A DNA stretch of 64,000 nt from Dipteris shenzhenensis (lineage: Eukaryota; Polypodiophyta; Polypodiopsida; Gleicheniales), in assembly GCA_047967505.1 (NCBI GenBank), contig CM106540.1. One strand, 5' to 3'. Within the stretch, counting starts at the first letter, position 1. Each line of letters opens with the position of its first letter. The position numbers and the translations under genes were made by a program. Positions 12,405-24,660 of this stretch are shown here, piece after piece. The notes beneath the pieces are model-generated. The model did no database searches. It had not been told where the DNA came from and saw only the letters and a program-made list of their open reading frames with translations.

Positions 12405-12590
12405 GATGGTTCTTTTCACATTCGAGACTACATCCTTGGGGATGGTGTATACGCACTTACATGGTTTATCAATCTGTATGATACCCCTAACACAGACCTG
12501 CAATGCAAGTTCAACTTCTATTCATCCTCCATCTGCAATTGTTGTGGAGCATGCATTTGGTTGATTGAAAGTCCGATGGCAATATATATT
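12405..12590 (+). pseudogene. PIF/Harbinger transposase C-terminal relic
   Basis: In one plus frame the peptide reads a DYILGDGVY word (about 12426-12452), then TW.IN, then KFNFYSS (12507-12527). After a one-base shift, IVVEHAFG (about 12538-12561) is followed by a stop and LKVRW. This order matches the DDE nuclease of PIF/Harbinger transposases: YxLGDxxYPL, FNxxxSxxR, VVExAFGxLKxRW. The Asp of LGD is the expected second catalytic residue and the Glu of VVE is near the third. The frame is broken at least twice, so this is a dead fragment. I did not find its terminal repeats or the companion Myb-like gene. Confidence 0.75.
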
Positions 12591-14100
12591 TACCTCAATA
12601 AGAAGTTCCTAAACCCAAAGTCTTCTTTCTCATTGAAACTTTGGAGTGTGGACTTTGGAGTCTGCTCATGCTGTCACATCCATTCTCTATGCCCATTGCC
12701 CAATGCCGATTGCGTACTAGCCTTCTGCTTGTGATTCGTGACCTGTGAACTTTTCTACATCAACAAGAAGAAATCCCTTTCAAGATTCAAAGCTCAAGTT
12801 GGAGATTCGACTCTATACAACTCTGGAGTCATGGGTGGTCACTGGTTAGCTCAACTTTCAAGGCGTATCAAACCAAGGAGTCGGAAGGACTGTGAGCCTT
12901 GAGGAGACCCGTTATGTAGGTTTTCGCTTCTTTCAAGTTTTAATTTGAACTTTGAACTTTGAAGAATAATACATATGATTGTGAGTCGCGATTCACGAAG
13001 GCCTAGCGTACTACGTAGTGTTCAAGTCTAGACTCCAGACTCCATGGCTAAGGCCTAGGTTGTAATCTTCTGCTCTTGGGGGAGTTACTCATCATATGTA
13101 ACCCTATCACGTGAGTTCAACAGATGGGTCTTTATTAATTCCATTACTTACAGATTTATATATACATAAGGAACTAAATTAAGGCTACATGTTAAAATAC
13201 AAAAGGCTAGCGTAAATTACAAAAATTTCGGAAGGTTGAGAGAATATCCCAACATGCAACATGGACATTTGCAAACTCTTTAGGAAGAGTGGTTTATGTC
13301 TTGTGACATATAATGAGACCAAAACTTTAAACAAGGGTTGAAATCCCTACCTTGGATTTTTGTGGTGAAATGTAGTCTTTACATTGTGTCAAATCAGTGG
13401 AATTTTCCTCTTACATTGTCTCTATAGGAAGGAAACATGATGAGGTGGATTCAATATTTTGCATTTTTTATAAGATTTGTTGTCGTGATGGGAGCATATG
13501 TCTAGGTTTGGTAGCTATGGATTATTGGTTTTTAAATCAATGCCCTTTTTAAATCTATGGGCTAATCAAAGAATTAAGGCTCGTATTCTTTCCTAATTTG
13601 GAAGAATTTAAAGACAGTAGGGGTGATTTTCTTGTTAAAGTGTTAATGTTTCATACATGATGACTAGATAGATACTTATGATGACTAATTAGTAGGTGAT
13701 TTAGCAAAGTTGCTTCCATAGAAGGGGTCTAATGGATATATGCTCCTATATGTTATTGCTTTTAATGGTCTTATTATATATGGCTCTAATACGATTGGCG
13801 TGTATTATCAATTAATCTTTTGGTAAGTTTACATATTTTTATATTAGAAAGGATTATAGTATATTTATTTGTTTGAATTTGAAAGTACTTATTTGAGTTA
13901 TCAAAATAAAGCATTTTAGGTTCCTTAGCTTAGCTATAAATATCATGACATTCAATTAATTATGTAAAAGTAAAGGACATTTGACCTTTCTAATTGTTCA
14001 TATATATTTACTTATAGACCTTTATATTTATATAATTCATTCTTTAGTCTAGAAGTAGTATCTTTTTCTTCATCATAGTTATAGTTAATTATATATGGAT
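12591..14100. other. Intergenic DNA with partial MITE relative
   Basis: No gene recognised. At about 13076-13200 the sequence (ctcttgggggagttactcat, then atatgtaaccctatcacgtg) is closely related to the left end of the 247-bp MITE in the copia gag at 54454, and similarity continues through a catataagg-like word. Its other terminus was not found, so this is a truncated or larger family member. Confidence 0.5.
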
Positions 14101-14103
14101 TTT

Positions 14104-14121
14104 CACACACACACACACACA
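14104..14121. repeat. (CA)n microsatellite
   Basis: A perfect CA dinucleotide run of about nine units. Confidence 0.9.
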
Positions 14122-17100
14122 CTCTTCCCCTTGGGGTCCCTTGTGATTTTTGGGTATGCAGACTCATCCCCGGCTGGGGGACCTTTGTAATGTTTATGCA
14201 TAAGAACACCTTACATGAAGGATTTGAGGTACATTATTGGCATTTGTCCCCCACTTGAAGGAATTGGGCTTGTGATTAGGGGGAGTAGTAATATTGTACT
14301 AGTCATTTATGCTAGCTTTTGGATGGCTCGATTACTGTGAATTAAAAGGATATTTTTATTGTAATGATTTTAGTTGTAAAGATGGGACAAAAAGTCCCTT
14401 TGGATAACCACTTGGACATCCCTTGTTCACAATTCTATTATGTGCATTTGGATCCTGTCTCTAGTATGATGATGATTTGGACTCGTATGTCCTGTGCAAA
14501 AGAAAGTAACCATGTGAAAAAGGAGGACACCTTGTACATTGTAATAGTGCAACCGTTGCACACCACATATACCTACCATATAGCTAGGTAGAAATGTGTG
14601 CTTCAAGAAACTATAAGGTTGCATGCTAATTAGCTTCTTGAAGAAACCATAAGGTTGCCCACTAATTTGAAGCTAATTTTAGAAGACAAGTCGGTTAGAG
14701 AGTTAGCCCAAACTTACTAAACGGTAGTGGGGGTGTGGGGGGAAATGGATTTTGGGGAAAAATTTTTCAAAATGCCGAATTGATTTCTTAGATTGTCTTC
14801 TTTTTTTCCCCTTTTCTGCAATCCCTCCATAACCAAATCACTAGAGCTTCATTGACATAGCCAACCTGCTTGATCTCCTCATGCTTCCATGGCCCTTCCC
14901 CTCGCATAATGGAGCATGCCTTCTTCCCCATCTCCTTTTGTTGCAGTGCCCACCTTTGCTTGCACAAAGCCGCTTCCTCCTGCACATCCCACCTCTTGTC
15001 CGATGAATTGGAACACCTATGCACCTTTGGTTCTCTCATCTCAAAATCCATCCCCCAACACCCCCTCTACTCTGCCAAGAGAGGCAAGAAGGAGGTCCTG
15101 GTGCTCGAGTACTACATTCTTGGGATCAGAAAACAACTAGCAAAGCACAAGGGGGAGCACCTCCTGCCTTCCAGGTCTTGTTTCTTATCCACCATACACA
15201 GGAGCTCCAGCCAAGTCAAGTGAGAGAAGAACACCCCTCTAGAGGTCACCTATGTTTTCTGTTGATGAGTATGGTTGAATGCAAAAATGGTCGTGGCATG
15301 TGCATGACTCCAAGATGCATTTATCAAGCAAGTAGCGGGGATCGCTATCATTCTCTATTCGTTCTCGACCTTGTTTATTTGGTCACTGTGATGGAACATT
15401 TAGCTGCAGAGTTGAACATTTAACTATCATTTATGAAAGGTGTGCAGGGTGCGCCAGGGTCGGGACAAGGGCTGAACAGAGGCGGAACAACAGTAGCATG
15501 GAGTCACACTATTGCAACAGGTAGTAGGTAGGTCTATGGCCTGCAAGCAGGGCTGGTAGGTGGCCGAGTAAGCAGTCCAAAGGGGCTGGGCCCTGCATGG
15601 AACAAAGGGCTAGCAAAGGGCCCTAAATAGGGCTGGATAGGCAGCCAAACAGCCAACCAACTGGTCGGTTGGTTAGGGCTGCTATAGACCAGTCAGTCGG
15701 CCCAATTAGGGCAGGCTGGTCAGTTGGTTTTGGAGGGCCTTGTGCCCTATATAAGGAGGGCCTTTGGGCCCTCATAACTCATTCTCTGGAGCAATCAACC
15801 ACCAGTAGATTGAAGCAGCAGGAGGACCTTCCTTGGGCCTACATTCAGGAGGTGAAGGAGGCACATAGAAGCTGTAGACAAAGATGAGAAAGGGCTACCT
15901 ACCTAGGCTGATCTATAGGCAATAAGGTAGAGAGAACCATTTTGGATGGAAAGTCTATAGACACTCGAGGTGGAGCACATAAGCTCGAGTCTAGAGATAG
16001 CCAGCAGATAGGAGAAGCACCTTGTGGTAAGATCAGAGGACCACACCATTGGTGGGACTCTAGATCCTATCTCTTTTGTATTGTGTCCATAGCTTTGGAC
16101 GAAAATATATTATTTTGGTGGTTTCTTTATCTGGCTGGTTCATTGTCTATTGATGAGTCTGCACATCTATTTTATGCATATAAGTTAAGAAGTTTGTGAT
16201 TCCACACCCCACACCACACTATGTGAGCTCCTGGGCATTACTATTAGTCTTCCGCTGTGTGTACCCTCTGTTGGGTCATTTCTAACATGGGCTACAAGGC
16301 CCCCCAAGAGTCGGTTATAGGCTACAGGTGGACCGACCTACTAGTCGACCACCTTGGCTGGCTGGTCGGCTCCATAGAGCAGGGGGTTGGGGCCCCTTTG
16401 TATAGCAGCCAACTAGGAGCGGGAGAGGGTATATATGTGTGTACCCCCCTCCATTGTTGTATTCATCTCATTGATGAAGGTTTTTCCTAGCAGTTTGTGG
16501 GCCTTTTCCTGAGATCCCCTTGCAGTGTCTCTCCTTTCTTGCAGTCTTGGTTCCTTGTGCATGTGTGTTCTCTTCTTTGTTCAGTTTTTGCTGCACTTTG
16601 ACAATTGCAAGAAAGGTTTGAATTGCAAGGCATAAAACACTCACTAGATTCTAAACAATGTTGCTTGATCACATCCTTGTATATCTACTATCTGAAGTAG
16701 AATATGTTTATTCTTGCTTGAGTGTCACGCAGCTTGTTGTTGCTATTTTCAAAACATGTTAGCCTTGTGGTTGTGGAGATGTGTTGGTGAATTTTAAGGT
16801 TAGCTCTCTCTAATTCTAATCATGCTAACTATTATTTGGAGACATAACTATCATGTTGTTTTTTTCTCTTTCCAAGTATGATATGAGATGAGTTTATTCT
16901 CACAGTGTGCTTTGATATAAACGTTTACAAGTCATGCCATTGTAGGGTTCTTGTGATCCTATTTGTGGCAGGCTAATGATGGAGAACAAGTTTGGCAGAC
17001 TCATAGGATCTGGGGTTGTAATTTGTTATGAGTCAGGCATTGTTTCAAGCTTTTGTACATCGTCATTTTCTATTGAATGCTCAATTCATAGGTGTAAGTT

Positions 17101-18040
17101 GGATTATCTGAGTGCTAACTACACATAATTGATTTGTGTTCCTTAGGCTTTACCGACTGGAGCCGAGGGATTCACAGGGGGAGACTTATGATATCATGTG
17201 AGTGTACAATAGGGGGCTTTTTTGAAATGAGGCTTAAGCTTATACATTAGGGGTGGGGGCCCTTTTTATTTTTTCCCAATATTGAATTTAAGTTAGGGGG
17301 GCCATGCCATATTTAAGAGGGGGGGACATAGTATAGGCTACCTTGGGTAACTAGTCCGAACAAGTTTGGTTTTATATATGGTTTTAAATAGTCATAGGGA
17401 AAGTAATCTAAATTTGCTTATTGTGTAATCTAAATGCTTGAGAAAGAACGTAGATTTAAGGAAAGGGGGACATAATAGAATTTCGGTGGTTTCTTATAAG
17501 CTTCAATAAGGGTGTTTTATCATCCTACATGGATCTTAAATAGGGGGTTTTCTTGGAGTTCATGCATGTAGGTGATGTCCCCCTTTAATGAAGATGAATC
17601 CCCCGTGCGACTAGATGAGCTGAGTCTCCCCGTTTTTAAATTAGGCAAAGATACTTAATGTAAAACTTATATGTTGATATAAATTTAATACACCTTTTCT
17701 CAAGGGAAAAAAAAAACTTAACCTATAGTTCCCCTTCTTGAGTTATAGATCATCCTTTTCCTTTGAGAGAAAGACTCAAAATATAGGATGAAGATAAGAA
17801 GGAAGTATGCCAAGAAAAGGGATCCCAAACAATCAACTTCATGTATGATTGAGTGATGTAGATGAATAACATGTCAAAGTTGAGTGCTGTCACTCACATA
17901 TCAAAGCTAAACATCATCATAAGAAACTGTGGACTATGAAGCTGATCTCTAGAAGATACATCCAAATGTAAAGCTGATCTAGAACACTGTGATAAAAAAG
18001 GGTGTCACTAACCAAAGGACTAACAACACTACCTCAGGTA
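14122..18040. other. Intergenic DNA with two LTR-like promoter modules
   Basis: No protein domain recognised. Two GC-rich modules rich in ggctggtcgg words each end in a strong TATA-like box: tatataagg at about 15752-15760 and gtatatatgtg near 16430. Both are followed by pyrimidine-rich sequence, as in LTR R/U5 regions, but I could not pair them as LTRs. Short open frames at 14788-15423 on both strands are unplaced. Confidence 0.3.
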
Positions 18041-18044
18041 TCTT

Positions 18045-20135
18045 ACGAGGAGGGAGCCTGGAGAAAAGTAGAGCAGGGGGGGGAAAGAGCTAGAGGAGGG
18101 GCATGGAGCAAAGTAGCAGAGCATGGGCGGACTGAGAGAAATGTAGTAAAATGCCAAATGCCACAGATCTTATATATATTATAAAGTTCGAACCACCGCG
18201 GTGGCTGGAGCCCACGGTTTTGCGGTGAAATCCCCCAAACGGGTTGGTAATCATGAAGAACATGCCATGTGGTGCCACTCCAGTGGCTGGTAATTAACTG
18301 CTAGTCCAATGGAATCTTAGCCATGACAGACGTGGTTGATGAGAGCCACCGCCACTACCACCACCATAGTAACTCTCATTACCATGTCTAATCACTCATT
18401 GCCATGTCTAATAACTCATTACCATGCACTCTAGTTCTCTAATGAGCATGCGAGCCTGGTGACTAGTAATTTTTACTACACTTGTAGTGATTATGCATGC
18501 TAAAGCACGGTGGTGGGTGAGTAGTGGCACAGTGGAATCGTAGCCACGACAGACATTAGCAAATGATAGCCACCATCATCGGGCAGTAATTCCCACAAAA
18601 GTAAATCATGAAGCCTAATCACCTCTAATCCCTCATTACCAAAATTTACTGCACTTGAAGTAATCATGCATGCAAGCCCGATGGTGGTAACTGGAAGCTG
18701 AGTAATTGCGGGTCACTGCGATGGCTGGTAATTAACTGCCAGCCCAGTGGATCTTAGCAGCCACCATAGACGTGGCTGGGAATCTTAGATGCCACCAGCT
18801 CTAATCATTAATTACCATGGTAATGAGGGATTAGAGGTGATTAGGCTTCATGATTTACTTTTGTGGGAATTAATGCCCAATGGTGGTGGCTGTCATCAGC
18901 CACATCTATCATGGCTACCATTCCATCGGGTTGGCAGCAGTTAAAATTACTAGCCATCGCTCACCCACCACCGGGCTTAAGCATGCATGATCACTATGAG
19001 TGTAGTAAAAACCTAGGGTGCCAACTCCCTTTAATAAAAGAACCTATTAAAATCTTGAGTATGAGATGAATTTAACAATATGCCATGAGCAACAATTATT
19101 CAAATTGGCATGGTTGTGTTCTACACTAAAAGAGCTTCAAATATGTCTTTACACCTTGAAATTTGGGTAACACATAAAAAAGTTACACTAATGTGAAAGG
19201 AGATGGGTTTTCATATTTTAGTGCATTTTTTGTTTTACCCCCTCCCCTTGGCCTCACATATTTTGAAAAATATGTATAAATCTTAAAATCTTGCATATTT
19301 TTCAAGGTATATACCTTATATTTTGTGGGAGGGGGGACATGACATTTTCATATTTTTCCCTTGCATATTTGAAATTTTAAAGGAAATCCATGCGTATTAT
19401 ATATGGACCTTGTCCCCCCATACCCTAGATTTTGGACGAGGGTAGTAACATATTACATATTGAGTTGGCACCCTAGGAGTAAAAATTGCCAATCATCGGG
19501 CTTGCATGGTTAGTATAGTACTAGAGTGCATGGTAATGAGTGATTATAGCCACATCTATTGTGGCTACACTTCCACCGGGCTAGCAGTTAAAATTACCAG
19601 CCACCGCTCACCCACCACTCGGCTTGAGCATGCATGATCACTACTACGAGTGCAATAAAATTTACCAGTCACCCGACTCACATGCTCAATAGAGAACTAG
19701 AGTGCATGGTAATGAGTGATTAGAGCTTCATGATTTACATTGATGGGAATTACTGCCCGGTGGTGGTGGCTCTCATCAACCACATCTGTCATGGCTAAGA
19801 GTCTACCAGGCTGGCAGTTAATTACCAGCCACCGGAGTGGCCTGCTCACCCACCACATGGCGTCTGCTTCATGATTACCAGCCCATTCAAGGTGGTGCTT
19901 AAGATTCCACTGCAGTGGCCTGCAACAATTAATATGGATGGAACCTTGGGCTCCAGCCACCATGGGGGCTCAAACTGTATAATATATATAAGGTCCATGG
20001 CATTTGGCATTTTACTACATTGCTCTCATCCACCCTTGCTTTGCTACTTTGCTCCACCTGCTCTCTGCTACTTTGATCCACACCCCTCCTCCAACTCTTT
20101 TCCGCCCCTGCTCTACTTTGCTCCATGCTCCCTTC
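18045..20135. repeat. ~2-kb fold-back element (imperfect inverted repeat)
   Basis: The left arm (from about 18045) reappears inverted in the right arm (to about 20135). The outer parts share gtagtaaaatgccaaatgcc followed by a TATA-like ttatatatatta word and ggctggagccca. Further in, both arms repeat a module with 'gttgatgagagccacc', 'cattaccatgcactctag' and 'gcatgcatgatcac' words: inverted at about 18300-18500 and 18540-18640, forward at 18815-18990, 19500-19660 and 19690-19810. An inner pair near 18579-18642 and 18815-18868 is almost perfect over 50 bp. Each arm end carries an outward-pointing TATA-like run. No coding domain was recognised. Confidence 0.85.
19012..19477. mobile_element. Non-autonomous hAT-like transposon, 466 bp
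   Basis: Bounded by perfect 16-bp inverted termini cctagggtgccaactc (19012-19027) and its complement (19462-19477), and flanked by identical 8-bp duplications agtaaaaa at 19004-19011 and 19478-19485. An 8-bp target duplication and a TAGGGTG-type terminus fit the hAT superfamily. It encodes nothing. It interrupts one module of the surrounding fold-back, so it is younger than that structure. Confidence 0.85.
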
Positions 20136-21146
20136 TCCAACTCTTGTCACTCATCTACTCCCCTACTCATCTACTGCTCACCCACTCATCTTCACCATGC
20201 GTACTCCCTCAATGCTCTATGATCCCAATGCTACCTGCCTTCTCACATAAGGTGACTGTGTTGCACTCACCTGGAGTAGAAATGCTAGCACTAGTGGAGA
20301 CCCTTCATTCCAATAGTCAATTCCCCACACATCTCTATGTCACCATCTTAGATGACATGCTCACAGAGGGCCTCTTTATGGCTGTGCTATATGGGTTCCC
20401 CCTAGATGTCAATGAAGGCCTCAGTATTTTCAGAGCAGAGTACTCTCGACTTGTTGGGGGGGCCGTAATTTGAGTCTTGCCAATGTGCATGGTGGTCTTC
20501 GGCCTCTCCATCATACCCTGCTTTGGATCCCTAAAAATTTTTAATGCAACAAGCTAGACTGGTAGAAAACTAAGTTGTACCAATTCCCTCTTGCTCAAAC
20601 GAGGCTCTCAGCAATGGCTAGATGTAATCTTTTGGCCTCTAAGGCTCTCAACGATCTTTTGGCTCACTGGATGTAATGTTTTGGTCTCTAAGCCTCTCAG
20701 CAATTGCTGAGTTTTTAATACATTTATGTTATCTTTTTTTTTTTCAATTTGAGGCTCTCAATATGCACTATTGTTAACTTTTACATTTGAATGGTTATGG
20801 TCACTAGATGTAATCTTTTGGCCTTTAAGGTTCTCAACAATTTCTAAGTTTTTATAAATGTAAGATCCTCTGTTCAATTTTTGCTTGGTATAAGTTGTTA
20901 ATTTTTATATAACTTGTTATTGGATGTAGATGTACATTGTAATCTCTTTTGCTCAATCCTCACTTGATAAATTATACTTTTGCCCTTGTTTATATTTAGT
21001 GTTGCAATGAGGACTAAAATGCCAGGAAAGAAGGGCTACAATTTCCTTGGTTATGACCAAAATAGTGCTAAAATAACTCCAATGACCCACTGTTGTGGTT
21101 GCATGGAGATACATCTAGAAAAATACAATTAAACTTTCAAAAAATT
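20136..21146. other. Intergenic DNA with a degenerate short repeat
   Basis: A word like gatgtaatcttttggcctct with 'aggctctcaacaat' after it recurs near 20621, 20670 and 20810. The open frame 19871-20473 (+, 200 residues) begins inside the fold-back arm and is not recognised. Its last 80 residues are the only part with balanced composition. Confidence 0.4.
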
Positions 21147-21303
21147 CCATTGACTATAGGGCCCTTGAGGGGTCCTCTCTAGGGACAAGGGCCATATTGA
21201 CATGCATTGTACAATATCCAGGATGCCACTAGACAGAAATGGCATGTCTATATGGCCCTTGCCCCTAGAGGGGACCCCTCAAGGACCATATCGTCAATTG
21301 CAT
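21147..21303. mobile_element. Small fold-back MITE
   Basis: Two inverted arms of about 60 bp, each with a cccttgaggggtcc word, a ctctagggacaagggcc-like word and a tgacatgc end, around a short loop near 21215-21235. It is non-coding. A single arm-like copy lies at about 48340-48384. Target duplications could not be fixed, because the ends fade into AT-rich flanks. Confidence 0.75.
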
Positions 21304-21439
21304 TTTGCTTGGTTGCACAATGGAATACATTTTCCTTGGTACATAAATATATAGCTCCAAGAACTAGCGCGGTGGCTATCATAGATCTCCTTCTATTTGC
21401 CAGCATGTTGGTCATCATAGACTTGCTTCTGTAATACAT

Positions 21440-21985
21440 AAAAATAGGTAACAGAGCTATAACTCCAAGAACCAGCTTGGTAGTCTCTCCAAGACCACCT
21501 TGAATTCTAGGCGATGACAGGTCATCAGGTCGGAGACTGCGCTAAGGCAATGCTCAGAGTGATAGATTATCACCTCATTATTATGCCAAAAACTAGCACA
21601 GTGGTCTCTCCAAGCCAACCTATGATTTGCATGGGCTATGGGCGGGCTATGGGCAAAGATGTGGCAAAAGTCTACACGATGACAGGTGGTTAGGCCAGAG
21701 ACTGCACTGCGACGGTGGTGTTTAGAATGATAGATTGCATCTAATTATTACAGCAAGAACCAGCGCGGTGGTGTCTCCAAGACAACCTTCAATTTTAATG
21801 ATCTGCATGGGTGCTGTGCCCAGTGTGATAGGTGGCAAAGCTGCAACAAACGATTCCATGATGATAAGTGGTCAGGCCACTTAGGCCAGATACAGTGTTG
21901 TGCAAAGTAGTGCAGAGATGCCATGTGTTGAGCTATGCGGTGTTCAAAACAAATAGATTGCGTCTCATTGTTACTCCAATGCGCC
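21440..21985. repeat. Degenerate tandem repeat, about three units
   Basis: Units begin with a ccaagaaccagcgcggtgg-like word (about 21463, 21587, 21754), continue through gatgacaggtggtcaggcc and end in gatagattgcatctcatta. The spacing is about 125-200 bp with indels. The minus frame 21748-22200 overlaps it and is not supported as a gene. Confidence 0.6.
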
Positions 21986-23116
21986 TTCATGACATCAAGA
22001 AAATTTCCAAGGAGAGCACGGGTCTGCGTAAAATATTCACCCAGAAGCGGATTGTATTGCAGCCCCAAAATAGCCTCAAAAATAGTTTCGTGATTGGCTA
22101 CAACCAAGCAAATGTTGACCCTGTTACTTGGTGACATCACACTGTAGCATTGTGATAGCAAAGAGAATGTTGCAGACATCTTTACCACACCACTCGACAA
22201 AGAGCTTTTCGAGAAGCACTAACAAGCTCTTGGTTTGACCCAGAGAAAGGACATTCCCATTAAAGAGGTGTGATGTAATGTAATGCGTAGTCCTTCTTCG
22301 ATTACCTAGAATCATCATCTTGAGGGAAGGCCTACCTCATGATGTTTCTCTTGAGGGAAGGTGTTGAGAAACCATCTCAACATAATGTGATCATATGTGC
22401 ATAGCACGAACCCATAGAGTGCTATAAAGGAAAGGGTTAGATGCCCTAAGTCTAACCCTAAAAGGGTTTGTTTATATTCTACAATTTCAACTAAATCTAG
22501 TGTACAGTTAGTCATTTTGTGGTGTGCTCTCTAGTTGTGCCCTCTCTCCTCATCTCCACTCTTCTCCTCTCCCCTCTTCATATTTTGGAGAGAGAGAGAG
22601 AGAGAGAGATCAAAGATTGTTGTATCCTAAACAACCTTATTTTTCAAAAGAGTTACATGTGAAAATTCAATAATGGAAAAATATATTTCAATAATGAACA
22701 TCAAATTCTCGACTTAAGTATTCTTATGCAGTGTTGATAAACATGGCACATGTCATTTAGTATTAGGTTGTAGAACATAACTCTAGAATAGGTATGCTAA
22801 CATAGCTTCAAAATAAAGTTTCGAGTGTTTGATTGTACAAACCCTATAAGATAGCTTTAGATAGCTCCACCTATCCTCAACTAGTAGCCTAGTCTATGAT
22901 TATGTGTGCCACCATGAGCCCACTCTCAAAAATGTCTAAAATGTTGAAAATCTCTAAATATATAGCTTTGTTATGAAAAACTTGTTAAATAGCTCCATGT
23001 GTCCTCTAGAACTAGTAGTTACTTTGCACATGACTGTGCTAGGACAAGCGTTGGTCTATGGTAGCCTACACATTTGAATTAAGAACCAGCCTGATGGTCA
23101 ACATGGGCCAACAAGT
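21986..23116. other. Intergenic DNA with an LTR-like stretch and (GA)n
   Basis: A purine run then TGTTGAGAAACC at about 22360 looks like the start of an LTR, and the sequence at 22500-22560 recalls the end of the LTR candidate near 1448 (tgta.agttagt, then CT-rich). A (GA)n microsatellite lies at about 22584-22608. No gene recognised. Confidence 0.4.
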
Positions 23117-23119
23117 TAC

Positions 23120-23265
23120 CACAACAAGACAAAGCAACTATAGACATGCTTGATAGATGCACAAAATAGCGAGCAAGTCTATAGGCGCTGTTAGAATAGC
23201 AAAAATACGAACGCGTCTAATAGCACATCTATTTGCACGTCTATTAGTGCATCAGCACTGTGAAT
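23120..23265. repeat. CACTA left terminus and subterminal repeats
   Basis: The terminal CACAACAAGACAAAGC is followed by several short copies, in both orientations, of a word like catctatttgcacgtctatt and agtctataggcgc. These match the words at the other end of the element. Confidence 0.75.
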
Positions 23266-23488
23266 TAGATGCAGATTTAGATGTAAAACAGAGAATATAG
23301 AAAGTGAGACTTTGGTGCAGGTTGATAAATGTACATCACTGCTTTCCAAACATTGCCCATGATTACCAAAGCACGTAATTTTAACAAAAATATCAATGCT
23401 TTTTGGCAAACTCACATATACAAAAATAAAGTGAGGTGAGGAGAATGAGACAATATGTAAAATAGTTTTGCCAATATCAAATGATGGG

Positions 23489-24660
23489 CTACCGTTCAAT
23501 CTCATCCTCGATGAGATCAACCCTTGCCAAACTATCTACTTCAAAATCCAAACCAGTGTTGAGATCTACAAATACATTCAACCCACTACTACTTGTGCTA
23601 CTCATGTGCTCATTGAAATCAACATCACCAATGGTAGGCTCGTCATCACGGGTAATGGCCTCAATATCTGTATCTCCTATCTCATGATCATCCTCCTCTC
23701 TTGTATCACGGTCATCATCACCTCCTTGGCCATGATCATCCTCCATACGCTCCATATTAGTAGATGTACTATACATCACTTTGGAACGTGGCGTAATAGG
23801 TATGACATGCCACCACCTATTATTATCCACCATTGGTTGATAGACAACCTAATTCAAACACAAATACAATCATGTTATTTTTCTTGCATTGAAGGTATCA
23901 AATATTTAAAAGTGAGTATCTTTTTATGTGTGTACAATACCTATTCACATTGTTGCGGTAGTACTAGTGTGTCCTTTTTACTTTGCCAAAACTTTGTGGA
24001 GTCAATAGTTACAAAGCCACTTGCATGGCATTTGATTGTTGCATTAGGGCCTCTTTCGACCACGTCCTTGAATCACTTTACATCCAAAACATACACAAAG
24101 AAGCGTCGGAAGTCAAGCTTAATAATATCTTGGATTATGCCACAATAATCATCCATGGCTCCATTGGCTCCCTCAAAGCTAGCAATGACACCGTAATCTT
24201 GTGTATTTCTCTTATCATCAATTCGTTGTGTTTGAAAATGCTTGCCCTCACACCATATAGCATTGAACATAGTACACTACACCAAGACAAAATCAATTAA
24301 ATAAGCAATCTAAATTGTTGAAAGCTCCTAACTTATGCATAACATTCTATATACCGACCTTGCTCATGCATCCCCTAGCATACTCCCATTCTTCCATTGT
24401 GATATGCATCCCCTCATCTTTCTCTGCTCTCTCCATTTTGTCAAGTAGCCAATCCACATGAATATCCTTTGGAAGTGCTCTTAGATGCTTAGGGTATGGC
24501 ACACGAGATCCATGGTGTGTACGAAAGAGGGCCCTTTCTCCTTGTCTTCTTGCCTTTGCATCCTCGTATCTTGTCACCCATCTTTTCATCACATCACTAT
24601 TAAGCATGCAATAGAGGTTGACATTATTAAGCAACTCCGTGTCTATTACTTTGATGCGTC
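23489..24660 (-). pseudogene. CACTA TNP2-like transposase, C-terminal part (DUF4216-like)
   Basis: Three minus-strand exons join in frame. Exon 1 (about 24660-24359) reads through VTRYEDAKARRQGERALF and ends GCMSK. Exon 2 is 24276-23941 and exon 3 is 23848-23489. The introns (24358-24277, 82 bp; 23940-23849, 92 bp) have GT/AG ends. Exon 2 holds FNAIWCEGKHFQT, TQDYGVIASF, DYCGIIQDIIKLDF and later WQSKKDTLVLPQQCE. Exon 3 has WWHVIPITPRSK and a long acidic tail. This order (NGxxF-like, tqnsGV-like, YYGxIxxIxxLDY, then QxxQVFY and W.VV..KPR) is that of the region following DUF4218 in CACTA TNP2 proteins. In-frame TGA (24075-24073, where Trp is expected) and TAG (23943-23941, where Gln is expected) kill it. 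The catalytic N-terminal half is absent. Confidence 0.75.
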
